Position numbers and translations under genes: made by a program
The notes under the pieces: model-generated
The model's database searches: none
What the model was told of the DNA's origin: nothing
What the model saw: only the letters and a program-made list of their open reading frames with translations
NCBI GenBank assembly: GCA_001873995.1
Contig: MNVR01000017.1
Span: 1 to 40,981, forward strand
Direction: 5' to 3'
Origin: Candidatus Phelpsiimicrobium noxiivivens
Lineage (GTDB): Bacteria > Omnitrophota > Gorgyraeia > Velamenicoccales > Velamenicoccaceae
Length of the DNA stretch: 40,981 nt
In this document: positions 1 through 8,041 of the stretch, piece after piece
Numbering within the stretch: the first letter of the stretch is position 1
Layout: each line of letters opens with the position of its first letter

Positions 1-1609
1 TGGCTGTATTGGTAAAAGTGCCTGCAAAATCCGCATCCGTTGTTTTAAATATGCCTTGGCTATAATCCGTTGCCAAAATATTCATTGTCTCAGCCTTGTT
101 GTAGGAAAGGCCGGAGAATGTGGCAATGCCTGCTGTTACAGGTAAAGTCAGCGTCGCGCCCTGCAAAGTATCTGTGCCTGTCGCGCCGCGCGATAAGGTT
201 ATCTGCGTTGAGTTATCCGAAATGATCGTATTGCCGTTGGCATCCTGCACCGCGGCCTTAGGCTGCTGTGTAAAAGCTACGCCCGCTGTTGCGGTTGGCG
301 ACGGCTGTAGAATAAATGCCAGCTTTGCCGCAGACCCGATTAATTGATCCCCGCCGATATCCCATGCCTCTGTTGCCGACCGATTATGGCCGTCAATATC
401 TGTAGAAAATGGTAAGTTAGCGTCATTAGTGAGATTAACGCCTGCGTTCTTGGCATTGGTATCGCCTGATGCAAGATGGAAATCATCACCGGCTTCATTG
501 ACAAAAGTCACTGCTTTGTTTCTATAAGCTGCGTCAAGAGACGTAGCATCTTCTGAAATATTATTTGCGCTGGCGCAGCCTGTGACATCAAGATAATCCT
601 GCAAAGTAGAACCGTTGATCAGGTTGTTCTTTAGTACCTTTGTGCCATACCCACCGCCCACGCCAATACCTGTGCGGCAATTGTGCACCGTATTGTTATA
701 TAAATAGATCATATTCCCGTCGCAATCGCTAAGGTTTATGCCGTAAATAACGTTATCTGCGCCCCTGACAAAATCATAAACTATATTGTTCCAGATTTTG
801 ACAGTAGCGCCTGGGAACCCATAAGATGGCAAAACAATCCCGGCACAATTTGACGCAGTTCCGCTAAAAACTCCCTTTATTATGTTATTGCTTATTTGAT
901 ATTCATTAGCGCCTGCCGATGGCTCTACTGATATGCCCATATGCCCGGTGCTGGATGAAGCGGTAACCTGTATTTGCAATCCATCCACGCGGACATATTG
1001 CTCCATAAACCTTAAAGGATAATTATCAAGTGAAGTACTGACTTCAAGTCTATATTTATTTGTATCCCAGGCACCCTGATGTCTTGCGGCAGTTGTCGTG
1101 TATATCTTGATGTAATTTGTAGCGCTTGTTGTCCAGCCGTCTATTGTAACTGTGCCTGTATCTGCCACTGCCCAGGCGCCGTCAATTTTGGCAATTGAGA
1201 TCATTGAGCCAGGCGCGCTTGTAACATTAACATAATCAGTGCCTGTGGGAGCGCCATTCAAAGTTGTAGTCTTATTGATGCGTTCGCCGTTCGCAAAAGT
1301 GCCTGTGATGCCTTTAATAGCTATTTGTGTGGAAGTCACGTGTATTGCGGTGCCGTAGGCGGCGCTTGTAGCGCCCTTAACATAATTGCCGTCTGCTATA
1401 GTGCCAGTAACACCGCTGTGGCTTAAAACTTGGCTAGTGGTAAGATCGCACTGGTTGGAGGCGTTCCAGCTGGCGAGGGTAGAATACTCACCGCCTGTCT
1501 GTTTAATGGTTGAAACGAATTCCGTGGCAGCCTGGGCAGTAGCTACTCCCATAAAAACGGCAACCAGGATAAATGCCAATTTCGTTAGAAAAACTCTTGG
1601 CTTATGCAT
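1..1609 (-). CDS. Large secreted beta-helix / invasin-like surface protein, 5' part only
   Basis: An open frame of 536 codons runs from an ATG at 1607-1609 off the left edge, so the C-terminus is missing. Residues 1-28 form a signal peptide (hydrophobic core LAFILVAVFMGVATA, likely cut after AQA). About residues 100-330 are rich in short Asn/Gly/Ile strands (for example NNIIKGV, WNNIVYDF, YNNTVHNC, KNNLING), the look of a right-handed parallel beta-helix (NosD/pectate-lyase-like). The last ~100 residues (AGVAFTQQPKAAVQDANGNT onwards) resemble a bacterial Ig-like/invasin domain. Role in adhesion or surface structure is inferred from architecture only. No good Shine-Dalgarno lies before the ATG; a heptad-repeat arm (1618-1638) sits just upstream. 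High Thr/Ser/Ala content is normal for this class. Confidence 0.8.
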   Translation of the reverse strand, partial: MHKPRVFLTKLAFILVAVFMGVATAQAATEFVSTIKQTGGEYSTLASWNASNQCDLTTSQVLSHSGVTGTIADGNYVKGATSAAYGTAIHVTSTQIAIKGITGTFANGERINKTTTLNGAPTGTDYVNVTSAPGSMISIAKIDGAWAVADTGTVTIDGWTTSATNYIKIYTTTAARHQGAWDTNKYRLEVSTSLDNYPLRFMEQYVRVDGLQIQVTASSSTGHMGISVEPSAGANEYQISNNIIKGVFSGTASNCAGIVLPSYGFPGATVKIWNNIVYDFVRGADNVIYGINLSDCDGNMIYLYNNTVHNCRTGIGVGGGYGTKVLKNNLINGSTLQDYLDVTGCASANNISEDATSLDAAYRNKAVTFVNEAGDDFHLASGDTNAKNAGVNLTNDANLPFSTDIDGHNRSATEAWDIGGDQLIGSAAKLAFILQPSPTATAGVAFTQQPKAAVQDANGNTIISDNSTQITLSRGATGTDTLQGATLTLPVTAGIATFSGLSYNKAETMNILATDYSQGIFKTTDADFAGTFTNTA

Positions 1610-1617
1610 AGTATTTA

Positions 1618-1638
1618 GTGTTTCGTTCCTCGTGTTTA
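1618..1638. repeat. Heptad array, left arm (element L1)
   Basis: Three 7-nt units, GTGTTTC, GTTCCTC and GTGTTTA, lie between the secreted-protein start and the truncated four-helix gene. They are similar to the reverse complement of the units at 1854-1881, so the two arms form an inverted pair around the small gene. The stop codon (TAA) of the four-helix gene is the first triplet of this arm read on the minus strand. Confidence 0.5.
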
Positions 1639-1836
1639 TTGTATCATTTCTTTTGTATGCTGACGCATAAAACCCTCGGAGATATTCGACGGAATAGAAA
1701 CAGAAGAGCGCCGCATCTGACTTACTAAACCAAAGGCTTCCTCTTTAGGAAAATTTTGGGTTAATTTATACACTATGTCAACTAACCCAACGCTTTTCTG
1801 CCAAACCTCTAAGTCTTTGTAACTTTTTATACCCAT
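1636..1836 (-). pseudogene. Truncated four-helix-bundle (S23/IVS-type) protein gene
   Basis: 66 codons from ATG 1834-1836, preceded by GAGGG. The product begins MGIKSYKDLEVWQKSVGLV and reaches SIPSNISEGF, the first-half signature of the four-helix-bundle family related to 23S rRNA intervening-sequence proteins. Family members are usually about 110-130 residues; this one stops after TKEMIQ, before the third and fourth helices. The terminating TAA is inside the left heptad arm, so the arm seems to have replaced the 3' half. A longer reading frame starting at 1881 merely translates the right heptad arm and is unlikely. Function of the family is unknown; this copy is probably inactive. Confidence 0.65.
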
Positions 1837-1853
1837 ATTTTCCCTCGTTTTAC

Positions 1854-1881
1854 GAACCACGCGCCACGAGCCACGAACCAC
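1854..1881. repeat. Heptad array, right arm (element L1)
   Basis: Four consecutive 7-nt units, GAACCAC, GCGCCAC, GAGCCAC, GAACCAC, abut the stop codon (TAG, 1882-1884) of the 1022-codon gene. The constant core is CCAC with two or three variable bases between. Inverted partner at 1618-1638. Confidence 0.6.
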
Positions 1882-4800
1882 CTACTTCTCCGCGATAACA
1901 TCCGCTGTCATGACTTTCTTATCCAGCGCACGATTTACCGAGGTAGCGCCTTTTCTTAACCTCCTGGTAACGAATGTGCCTAATTTATTAAGGTCTACCT
2001 TATTTTTACGCATGCGCACTGTTTCCTCCACAGGTTTACCGTCCTTATCTACCTTGCCCGTGAGCGCTGTTTTTGGTTTCGTCAATTCAGCAGCATCCTG
2101 TTCTGTCATAGTCACTTTGACTATAAGAAAACTATCGCGTTCGTTCTGGGACCACTCATATCCTGCGGGTTTAACTACGATAATATCGCCTTCTTTAAAA
2201 GACGCCTTTGCATCTTCGTTCGGGTTTGAAGAATGATTATCTCCGAGCTTGACTAATAATTCATATTCTTGTGGCCCGGATACAGGCGCCGATTTTTCTT
2301 CTTCGGATTTTTTGATTTCAGCAGGCGCGGACTCTTGCGCCGATACAGCTATCTGCGCCTCTCCCTCGCCTTCACTAAAAGGCCCCTGCGTCTCTTCTTT
2401 TACCTCACCTTCAACAGAAGGAGACGCGCTGATCGTAAAAGTAGCGTCTGAGGTATCGGCGATAACATTGTCAAAACTATCTGATACGCGTATCATGGCT
2501 GTATCCGGCTCAATACCTGAAACATTCGTTACTGTCCAGGTATAGCTGCCGTTATTCTCAGCCTTATCCGTAATAAGCTTAAAAGTTTTTCCGGCATCAA
2601 GCGAATACTCTAATTTCATAGGATAAGATCTCTCATAATCCCATGCGGTCCATTTTATCTCCTGCTTTGAGCCGCCTGCCAACTCTTCTGTACCGTTTGG
2701 CGCGAGAACTACTATACTGCCTGAGGCGTATTGAACAGTCATAAGTTCAAGGCTTGATAAAGAGGCGTTGATCGTACCTGTCTTTTTAAGCCTTACGCGG
2801 CTTTCAACCCTCTCGCCCGGTTTAAAATCTCCCTTAGAAGCATAATAATAAGTATCCTTCACGCAATCTTTCTTATAGGTCAGACCGCCGTCCGCGGAGA
2901 CATCAAGCGAGACCCCGCTACCTTTCCAGCTTGGCACAATGATACGAACAGGATATTTTGTGGCTATTGCCAGAGGCGTATAACTTCCCAAGACGAATCC
3001 TTCTTCAAGCATAAGGTCGCCGTTACCAGCTATCGCCGTATGTTCAAATATAGGTAAGGCGGATAGTTCTTCTTTGCCTATCAGAGTAGCGCTCACCTGC
3101 GGCTCAGGCTCTGCGTGCTTTCTCACCCTGACCCAATGGAATATTGTCAGGCTCTCGCCATTGCCCGCGCCTGATACTTTTAATCCTATAAAACCTTTTT
3201 TCGGGCCTGTAGCATCTTCATAAGAGACGCTTGCCTGTTTCTCCGCAAAACCTTCGCTGAACCTGTCAAAAGTAAGGTTTGCGCCCAACGCGGTAATGCG
3301 ATAGTCATACCTCTTGTTGGCCTCTATTGGTTTGTCATCGTTGGCTTTGACGATATTGCCCACGGCAAAGCAGTGCTGGGCGCCGCTATACGCGGACGAA
3401 TAAGCTACTTCGTTTATGTCTGATCCAGAATCCGGATTTTCGTCACGGATGATAAACCTTGTCTCAAAACCCGTCTTTGCAGTTGAAGAAAATTCTATGA
3501 TGCCATCTTTGAACTCAAAGACTTTTGAAATAAGGTTAGAGGCGTCTACCTTAAGCCCTTCGCTAGAAAGCGCGAGGCTCCCTCCCGGGCTTGAATGCGA
3601 CCCCCACCTATCTTCGCTTAGGGCATTACTAAAATCCTCGTAAAGATCAAATGTCTTATTGGGATCTGAAAGGCCGGAAGCGCCGGCATTGCCATAATAA
3701 ATGTAAAGCACAATGCCTTCTTTTGGTATCTGGGGGATCTTAACGAAGAATTCCGCGGCACGGCCGGGCTTAACACCCGTTACTTTATCTAGGTAATATG
3801 GCAGGAGTGTTTCTCCGTCAGAAAGAGTAAAGCGTATATCAGAAAAATCGTCGGTAGCCAAGTGCCCTTCACAGGATACATCCGCGTCTTTGGTACTCTC
3901 TGACTCGCCTACTTTTATCTTTACCTGGTGATTAAACAGGGTGCCCTCGGAAGAACCAAAAAGTGTAACGCTCTTTCTATATTTAAAACCTGAAAGCTGT
4001 GGCTCGCCAAAACTTCCGACTACAATAGATGAATCGTGATAAACCACTTTTACTTCTGCAAGTTTGCTATCAGGGCCGAGTATTGCCTTCCACTTTAAGC
4101 TTGTGCCCTCTGTAAAACCGACAGCTAAAGGCACACCATTTACAACAGGCATAAAATGCAGGCCGTCATCAGCGCTGGCAAAAAGCTGAACATCGCCTTC
4201 TGACTGCCATGTTACGGTGATAGATTTTATAACGCCTTTTGTAGTTATTGCAGGATTGATGATGTATGCGCTATTTGCCGCGATATCCGGCAAAATGTAG
4301 TCGCCACTGCTGTCCGCGCGCCACACCAAAGCGGATTCGTAAGAAATAGTTTCAGCAAAGAGTGGAGATGCGAAAAGAAAAACCAGGCAGGCCAAAACGA
4401 ATGAGACAATTGAAGCAGGATGATTTGTCTCATTAGATCTATTTATTTTACGAAAAGGGACAAGAATTTTTTCCATCCTATTCCATGTCTTAGACACATA
4501 GGATCTTATATTACCTAATATTATAGCAAGATATTTCCCAGAATAAAAAGCATTTTTTGATTTTTTATCAACTATTTTTTGTGGGGCCAAAATAAGAATT
4601 TGCCCGTGTGGCAGTAATAATTGCATATCGGCTGTGCCCTCACTTATGCCGTTTGCGATTTCATCGCTATCTATACGATAAACCGCTGCATCTCCATTAT
4701 TTTTATCAGACATACCAATTAGACTAAAGACCTGATGCGTCAAGTCAAAGCACTCGTCATCCCATGGTATAAAACCGCCTGTTTTTTTCTGCATATCTGT

Positions 4801-4950
4801 GCTTATTTCAAGCTTTGATGAGTCAGGAAGGAGTGGAGAATGCATTTTAATAGAGCTGTAACTTATTGCATTATAAATAGTTAAACCAAAAGTAAACGAG
4901 CTTACCTTTGGAAATACCCTGTTTATCTTGAAGTATTTGTATATATCCAT
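1882..4950 (-). CDS. Secreted multidomain DUF2341-type protein with odd N-terminal extension
   Basis: 1022 codons; ATG at 4950 has GGAG nine bases upstream. Residues ~181-199 (IVSFVLACLVFLFASPLFA, then ETIS) form an internal hydrophobic, signal-peptide-like segment. Residues ~325-465 match the DUF2341 pattern (YRKSVT ... FSDIRFT ... LPYYLD ... YIYYGN), followed by a concanavalin-like sugar-binding-style region to ~630 and an Ig-like module at ~760-860 (VLAPNGTEELAGGS, EIKWTA). The C-terminal ~150 residues are acidic, Pro/Glu-rich, then basic. Residues 1-170 have no family I recognise and precede the export signal, which is unusual; an internal ATG at 4476 (residue 159) would give a normal preprotein. 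Codons ~173-184 are made of REP copy 1. Role at the cell surface is inferred. Confidence 0.75.
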   Translation of the reverse strand: MDIYKYFKINRVFPKVSSFTFGLTIYNAISYSSIKMHSPLLPDSSKLEISTDMQKKTGGFIPWDDECFDLTHQVFSLIGMSDKNNGDAAVYRIDSDEIANGISEGTADMQLLLPHGQILILAPQKIVDKKSKNAFYSGKYLAIILGNIRSYVSKTWNRMEKILVPFRKINRSNETNHPASIVSFVLACLVFLFASPLFAETISYESALVWRADSSGDYILPDIAANSAYIINPAITTKGVIKSITVTWQSEGDVQLFASADDGLHFMPVVNGVPLAVGFTEGTSLKWKAILGPDSKLAEVKVVYHDSSIVVGSFGEPQLSGFKYRKSVTLFGSSEGTLFNHQVKIKVGESESTKDADVSCEGHLATDDFSDIRFTLSDGETLLPYYLDKVTGVKPGRAAEFFVKIPQIPKEGIVLYIYYGNAGASGLSDPNKTFDLYEDFSNALSEDRWGSHSSPGGSLALSSEGLKVDASNLISKVFEFKDGIIEFSSTAKTGFETRFIIRDENPDSGSDINEVAYSSAYSGAQHCFAVGNIVKANDDKPIEANKRYDYRITALGANLTFDRFSEGFAEKQASVSYEDATGPKKGFIGLKVSGAGNGESLTIFHWVRVRKHAEPEPQVSATLIGKEELSALPIFEHTAIAGNGDLMLEEGFVLGSYTPLAIATKYPVRIIVPSWKGSGVSLDVSADGGLTYKKDCVKDTYYYASKGDFKPGERVESRVRLKKTGTINASLSSLELMTVQYASGSIVVLAPNGTEELAGGSKQEIKWTAWDYERSYPMKLEYSLDAGKTFKLITDKAENNGSYTWTVTNVSGIEPDTAMIRVSDSFDNVIADTSDATFTISASPSVEGEVKEETQGPFSEGEGEAQIAVSAQESAPAEIKKSEEEKSAPVSGPQEYELLVKLGDNHSSNPNEDAKASFKEGDIIVVKPAGYEWSQNERDSFLIVKVTMTEQDAAELTKPKTALTGKVDKDGKPVEETVRMRKNKVDLNKLGTFVTRRLRKGATSVNRALDKKVMTADVIAEK
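4400..4434. repeat. REP-like palindrome, copy 1 (inside a coding region)
   Basis: Arms AATGAGACAATTGA and TGATTTGTCTCATT around loop AGCAGGA. It is the only copy within a reading frame: on the minus strand it encodes NETNHPASIVSF, which merges into the export signal of the 1022-codon protein. It shares the left flank AAAACG with copy 2. The left arm is slightly degenerate. Confidence 0.85.
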
Positions 4951-5040
4951 CTTCGCATCTCCAGGGTAAATATATCATATATAATTATTATTAGGTATCC
5001 GTAAACACCCACTTTCTTCTTGCACAAACTACTCTAGTAA

Positions 5041-5083
5041 AACGAATGAGACAAATCATTCTGCTTGATTTGTCTCATTCGTT
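5041..5083. repeat. REP-like palindrome, copy 2 (3' end of the RAYT gene, inverted orientation)
   Basis: The longest copy: perfect 18-bp arms AACGAATGAGACAAATCA and their complement around a 7-nt loop TTCTGCT. All other copies have the loop A[AG]CAG[AG]A on the plus strand; only this one is reversed. Its minus-strand TGA (5075-5077) is the stop codon of the transposase gene. Confidence 0.9.
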
Positions 5084-5911
5084 AGATTTAATTACCCTGT
5101 ACAAGGTTGCTCGACTTATCTTAAGCTGACCCTGGATCTCTTGATGTGCGTACCCCCTTGCCAATAACTGTGTAATAACATATTTGCGTCCTTTCTGGCT
5201 TTCAGGAGTAGTCAATCTCTTGCCTGATTTTAGCTGACTTATCAATAACTCTAGATTAACTTCCTGGCTTGGCAACGCCGCCTCTTTCAGAAAACCTATC
5301 CCGACACGAATAGCTTTGTTAAAAGAATTATGATCCATTATAACTTTTCCTTTTGTGGCAGCATAAAACAAGAGCATTTCTTCATACTTGCGAGATGCCA
5401 ATAGCTGATCTTTATTTATAATACTCAAGATTCTTGCAGAACTAACAAAGCTCTCTTTTGGCTTATCTATATACAAATGCACACTGGTCCATCGATAATC
5501 TCTCAAGTTTTGACATAAATTTGCCTTCAATGGATTAATATGAATATAGGCTGACGCAGTTAATAAGTATGTTTCATTATTGCAAAATGACGCTCTAAAC
5601 CGGCCGCTGAAAACATGGCCTTTCCTTTTGTATTTTTTGTTGAAATAAACCGCATAAAGCCTAAAAAGATATTGCATGGCTAAAGATAGATTTTCTTCTT
5701 CTATCTCCAATAATATATGGAGATGATTAGGCAAAAGAGCAAAACAGTATATTTTGATTTTGAAATCTTGGACGGTCTTTTTTAGAAGTTTCAAGAAATA
5801 CAAGTAATCGCTGTCTTCTACAAAAATATACTCTTTACCCGGAGCCCTTTGGATAACATGGTAAATACCACCCTTTACAATTATCCTTTTTCCAACCGTA
5901 GTTACTCCCAT
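5075..5911 (-). CDS. REP-associated tyrosine transposase (RAYT, Y1/HUH family)
   Basis: 278 residues from ATG 5909-5911, preceded by AGGGAGGGAAAG; the longer frame from 5950 only translates REP copy 3 (MICLI) and is rejected. Y1_Tnp domain in residues ~1-150: HUH motif NHLHIL (His63, His65) after a beta strand, and the helix motif AYIHINPLKA with the probable catalytic Tyr122. The C-terminal ~45 residues (GYAHQEIQGQLKISRATLYR) look like a helix-turn-helix. RAYTs nick single-stranded REP hairpins and are thought to spread them. Here the gene lies between oppositely oriented REP copies 2 and 3, and other copies lie across the window, which fits an autonomous 'REP plus RAYT' unit. All catalytic residues that I can place are present, so it may be active. 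Confidence 0.9.
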   Translation of the reverse strand: MGVTTVGKRIIVKGGIYHVIQRAPGKEYIFVEDSDYLYFLKLLKKTVQDFKIKIYCFALLPNHLHILLEIEEENLSLAMQYLFRLYAVYFNKKYKRKGHVFSGRFRASFCNNETYLLTASAYIHINPLKANLCQNLRDYRWTSVHLYIDKPKESFVSSARILSIINKDQLLASRKYEEMLLFYAATKGKVIMDHNSFNKAIRVGIGFLKEAALPSQEVNLELLISQLKSGKRLTTPESQKGRKYVITQLLARGYAHQEIQGQLKISRATLYRVIKSNE

Positions 5912-5935
5912 CTTTCCCTCCCTGTTGAACTGTTG

Positions 5936-5970
5936 AATGAGACAAATCAAACAGAATGGTTTGTCTCATT
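5936..5970. repeat. REP-like palindrome, copy 3 (5' side of the RAYT gene)
   Basis: Arms AATGAGACAAATCA / TGGTTTGTCTCATT (one G-T pair) and loop AACAGAA. It lies 24 bp upstream of the transposase start codon, in orientation opposite to copy 2. Confidence 0.9.
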
Positions 5971-5989
5971 AAAATAATAATTTTGTGAA

Positions 5990-6027
5990 ATTTAGCTTGA
6001 AGGGTACGAAAATAGGGAAAGCTAAAT
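5990..6027. repeat. 9-bp inverted repeat between REP copies 3 and 4
   Basis: ATTTAGCTT (5990-5998) and AAGCTAAAT (6019-6027) are perfect complements with a 20-nt spacer. The 86-bp stretch between REP copies 3 and 4 holds no gene; this repeat is its only visible structure. It could be a transposase operator or part of a composite REP-spacer-REP unit. Confidence 0.4.
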
Positions 6028-6056
6028 GCAGCTATTTTATCTATATTAACTCACCT

Positions 6057-6091
6057 AATGAGACAAATCAAACAGAACGATTTGTCTCATT
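6057..6091. repeat. REP-like palindrome, copy 4 (supplies a stop codon)
   Basis: Arms AATGAGACAAATCA / CGATTTGTCTCATT, loop AACAGAA. The minus-strand TGA of the arm (6087-6089) terminates the NarL-type response regulator. Confidence 0.9.
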
Positions 6092-6731
6092 CAAGATCTA
6101 CAATCTTATTCTTTATGGCGTATTTGATGAGGTCGCTTGACTTGTGAAGCCCAAGCTTTTTTAAGAGGTTATTCTTATAGTTCTCAACGGTCCTGGCGCT
6201 TATAAAAAGGCTTTCTGCTATTTCTTTAGCGGTCTTACCTTCTGCCACAAGGCGCAGGACTTCAGTTTCGCGTTCACTTAAGATATTTTCTTTTGCCATT
6301 TCCTCAGAGCCCTTAGACGCTTTTTCCAACAAATAGGATGAAGCCTGCGAGCTAAGATAAACCTGGCCCGCGGTTATCTTGCGTAAGGCAGGCAAGAGGT
6401 CATCAGCGGCGTTCTCTTTATTTAAGTAGCCCTTAACCCCTGATTTAAGCGCGCGCATTATGTAGGCGTCTGCTTTGTGCACGCTAATAATCAAAATCTT
6501 AGTTTTTTTAGACGCGCGTTGGAGCTGATCTAATATTTCAAGGCCGCTTTTTTTCGGCATAGTGATATCAAGCAATAAAATATCCGGCTTTAAGGCGCTT
6601 ACTTTATCAAGCGCCTCCTGGCCGTCGGCGGCTTCAGCCATGACCTCATAATCTTTCTGATTACGCAGAATATTCTTTATACCCTCTCGGATGATATCAT
6701 GATCGTCTGCAATGATCACGGTGTAAGGCAT
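6087..6731 (-). CDS. NarL/FixJ-family response regulator
   Basis: 214 residues. Receiver domain ~1-120 with acidic pocket ADDHD, phospho-acceptor Asp55 in LLLDITMP, conserved Ser and Lys (ISVHKAD, YLNKE). C-terminal LuxR-type helix-turn-helix ~148-210 (LSERETEVLRLVAEGKTAKE, SARTVENYKNNLLKKLGL). It should bind DNA when phosphorylated, most likely by the HisKA_3 kinase encoded at 8134-9498, which belongs to the kinase class that pairs with NarL regulators. The two are separated by a toxin-antitoxin pair. The stop codon comes from REP copy 4, so the last residues (VDLE) abut the repeat. Target genes are not evident. Confidence 0.92.
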   Translation of the reverse strand: MPYTVIIADDHDIIREGIKNILRNQKDYEVMAEAADGQEALDKVSALKPDILLLDITMPKKSGLEILDQLQRASKKTKILIISVHKADAYIMRALKSGVKGYLNKENAADDLLPALRKITAGQVYLSSQASSYLLEKASKGSEEMAKENILSERETEVLRLVAEGKTAKEIAESLFISARTVENYKNNLLKKLGLHKSSDLIKYAIKNKIVDLE

Positions 6732-6769
6732 TTAATCCTCCGGACCTCGACTTGAAACTTCAACTTGAT

Positions 6770-7285
6770 TTATCGTAAGTCTATCGTTTTAATATCTAAA
6801 ACACTGCATAGAAAAAACAGGGTCTTTAAAGTAACATTCTTTGAGCCTTCTTCTATCCTTGAAATATCGGGCTGCTTCATTCCGGCTATAGCAGCTAATC
6901 CCTTCTGGCTTAAACCCTTCCGTATTCTTGAATCCTTGATCATCTTGCCGATCTTTGGAAACATAGCCGAAGAAAAGTTGCCCGGCTGCCTGGTCTTAAC
7001 ACCTGCTTTTTGCAGGAGCTGTTCATATATTGTTTGCCACCAATCACGAAACTCAGACTCCTTGTCCATCTTCGCCCAATATACGCGCACTTCAGGCCAA
7101 ATATTAATAAAAGCTTTTTCCGTAATGATCGAAAAGAGTTCTTTCGGCTTGTCACAGCGAGAAAGCAAGGTGATCATCCGCTGCTTAAACTGAGGAAGGG
7201 ATGAGTCGCAAAGAATAGATTTAGTTTCTTTAAGCGCCTTATCATTTAATCCCCAGAAATATTTGAAAACAGGTGATGTTTTCAT
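6770..7285 (-). CDS. XRE-type DNA-binding protein, probable antitoxin of the AbiEii-type pair
   Basis: 171 residues. Residues ~112-170 form an XRE/Cro helix-turn-helix (IRKGLSQKGLAAIAGMKQ, DISRIEEGSKNVTLKTLFF). The first ~100 residues (WPEVRVYWAKMD, DWWQTIYEQLL) match no family I recognise. Its start overlaps the end of the nucleotidyltransferase gene by four bases (7282-7285), so the two are translationally coupled. Order is toxin first, antitoxin second. As a DNA-binding protein encoded with a tightly palindromic promoter (8001-8041) it probably represses its own operon. Antitoxin function is inferred from family and position. Confidence 0.7.
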   Translation of the reverse strand: MKTSPVFKYFWGLNDKALKETKSILCDSSLPQFKQRMITLLSRCDKPKELFSIITEKAFINIWPEVRVYWAKMDKESEFRDWWQTIYEQLLQKAGVKTRQPGNFSSAMFPKIGKMIKDSRIRKGLSQKGLAAIAGMKQPDISRIEEGSKNVTLKTLFFLCSVLDIKTIDLR

Positions 7286-7989
7286 AATATTTGTTTTATA
7301 AATTCCTTTATCTCGTTCTCCAAGTAAACGATCATTTCCTTTGCATCAAAACCACGGTCATAGATATCGAGATCCAGCAGCGCCAGCTTCATGTCCTGGC
7401 GAGAAAATGTCCTGTACCAGTGAACCATACCTCTCTGCAATATTGACGGCAGGCTTTTTAACAAAAGATGCAACGGCTGGATCTTTTTTGAAAGTACAAA
7501 GATATCAAACGCATCTCTCGCCTCCATGCGGCCCTTCGCTATCTGCATGCCTATTTCATCCTGCCCAGATACAGCGCCTGCCATAGCAACAACCTTCTGC
7601 CAATATATATTTTCAACACTATAAACCGGAACACCTGAAAATCTTGATATTTTCGGCTTATTAAAAATGACATCCTCTATAAAATCTATTTTTAACGGCC
7701 TGGCTGAATTTTTTACAGGCAGTGTATAAAACCTCTCTTTGGCCCTGTTTTTTGCGGCGAATTCCGATTGCAGTCTTATCTTTACTCCCAGGGATCCTGA
7801 GATACGGGTGATTATTTTATTTATTTTCCTGACATCATAGCCAGTGGAAAAAAGATCCAGATCCAAAGAAAATCTGTGGTGCAGATAGTATAGTTCGAGC
7901 GCCGTACCTCCGGCAAGCGCAAAATTCTGCGCTGCTTTAGAAAAAACTTTTAAAAACTGCTGTTGTGTTTTACGTATCTTCAGATCCAT
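7282..7989 (-). CDS. AbiEii/AbiGii-type nucleotidyltransferase, probable toxin
   Basis: 235 residues. The signature GGTALELYYLHHRFS (residues 27-41) followed by Asp43 and Asp45 is the catalytic motif of the DUF1814/AbiEii nucleotidyltransferase-like family; KIDFIEDV near residue 100 is the third acidic strand, and residues ~120-170 (YSVENIYWQKVVAMAG, EARDAFDIFVL) fit the family helical part. AbiEii-like proteins are toxins of type IV or related toxin-antitoxin and phage-abortive systems that add nucleotides to tRNA or other acceptors. The ATG at 7989 has AAGGTGG five bases upstream. It lies between a response regulator and its kinase, which suggests insertion of a selfish module into a two-component operon. 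Confidence 0.82.
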   Translation of the reverse strand: MDLKIRKTQQQFLKVFSKAAQNFALAGGTALELYYLHHRFSLDLDLFSTGYDVRKINKIITRISGSLGVKIRLQSEFAAKNRAKERFYTLPVKNSARPLKIDFIEDVIFNKPKISRFSGVPVYSVENIYWQKVVAMAGAVSGQDEIGMQIAKGRMEARDAFDIFVLSKKIQPLHLLLKSLPSILQRGMVHWYRTFSRQDMKLALLDLDIYDRGFDAKEMIVYLENEIKEFIKQIL

Positions 7990-8000
7990 CTGGCCACCTT

Positions 8001-8041
8001 TATAGTTTATAAGCTATATACAATATAGATTATACACTATA
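8001..8041 (-). promoter_or_regulatory. Two tandem operators of the toxin-antitoxin operon
   Basis: Two 18-bp sites with the same architecture, TATAG-N8-CTATA, lie at 8001-8018 and 8024-8041, centres 23 bp apart. One covers the -10 box and the other sits between the transcript start and the ribosome binding site. This is what autorepression by the encoded XRE protein would need. Binding is inferred. Confidence 0.65.

Noticed and set aside
120-1670. Plus-strand open frames over the left end
   Set aside because: They are antisense to a 536-codon minus-strand frame with signal peptide and coherent beta-helix repeats; their own sequences have no domain and no ribosome binding site.
5912-5950. 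Upstream start codon of the RAYT gene
   Set aside because: The extra 13 residues are translated REP sequence, and the strong AGGGAGGG site fits the internal ATG at 5911.
5041-6091. CRISPR-like array around the transposase
   Set aside because: Copies are palindromes scattered over the window without regular spacers; no cas gene is present.
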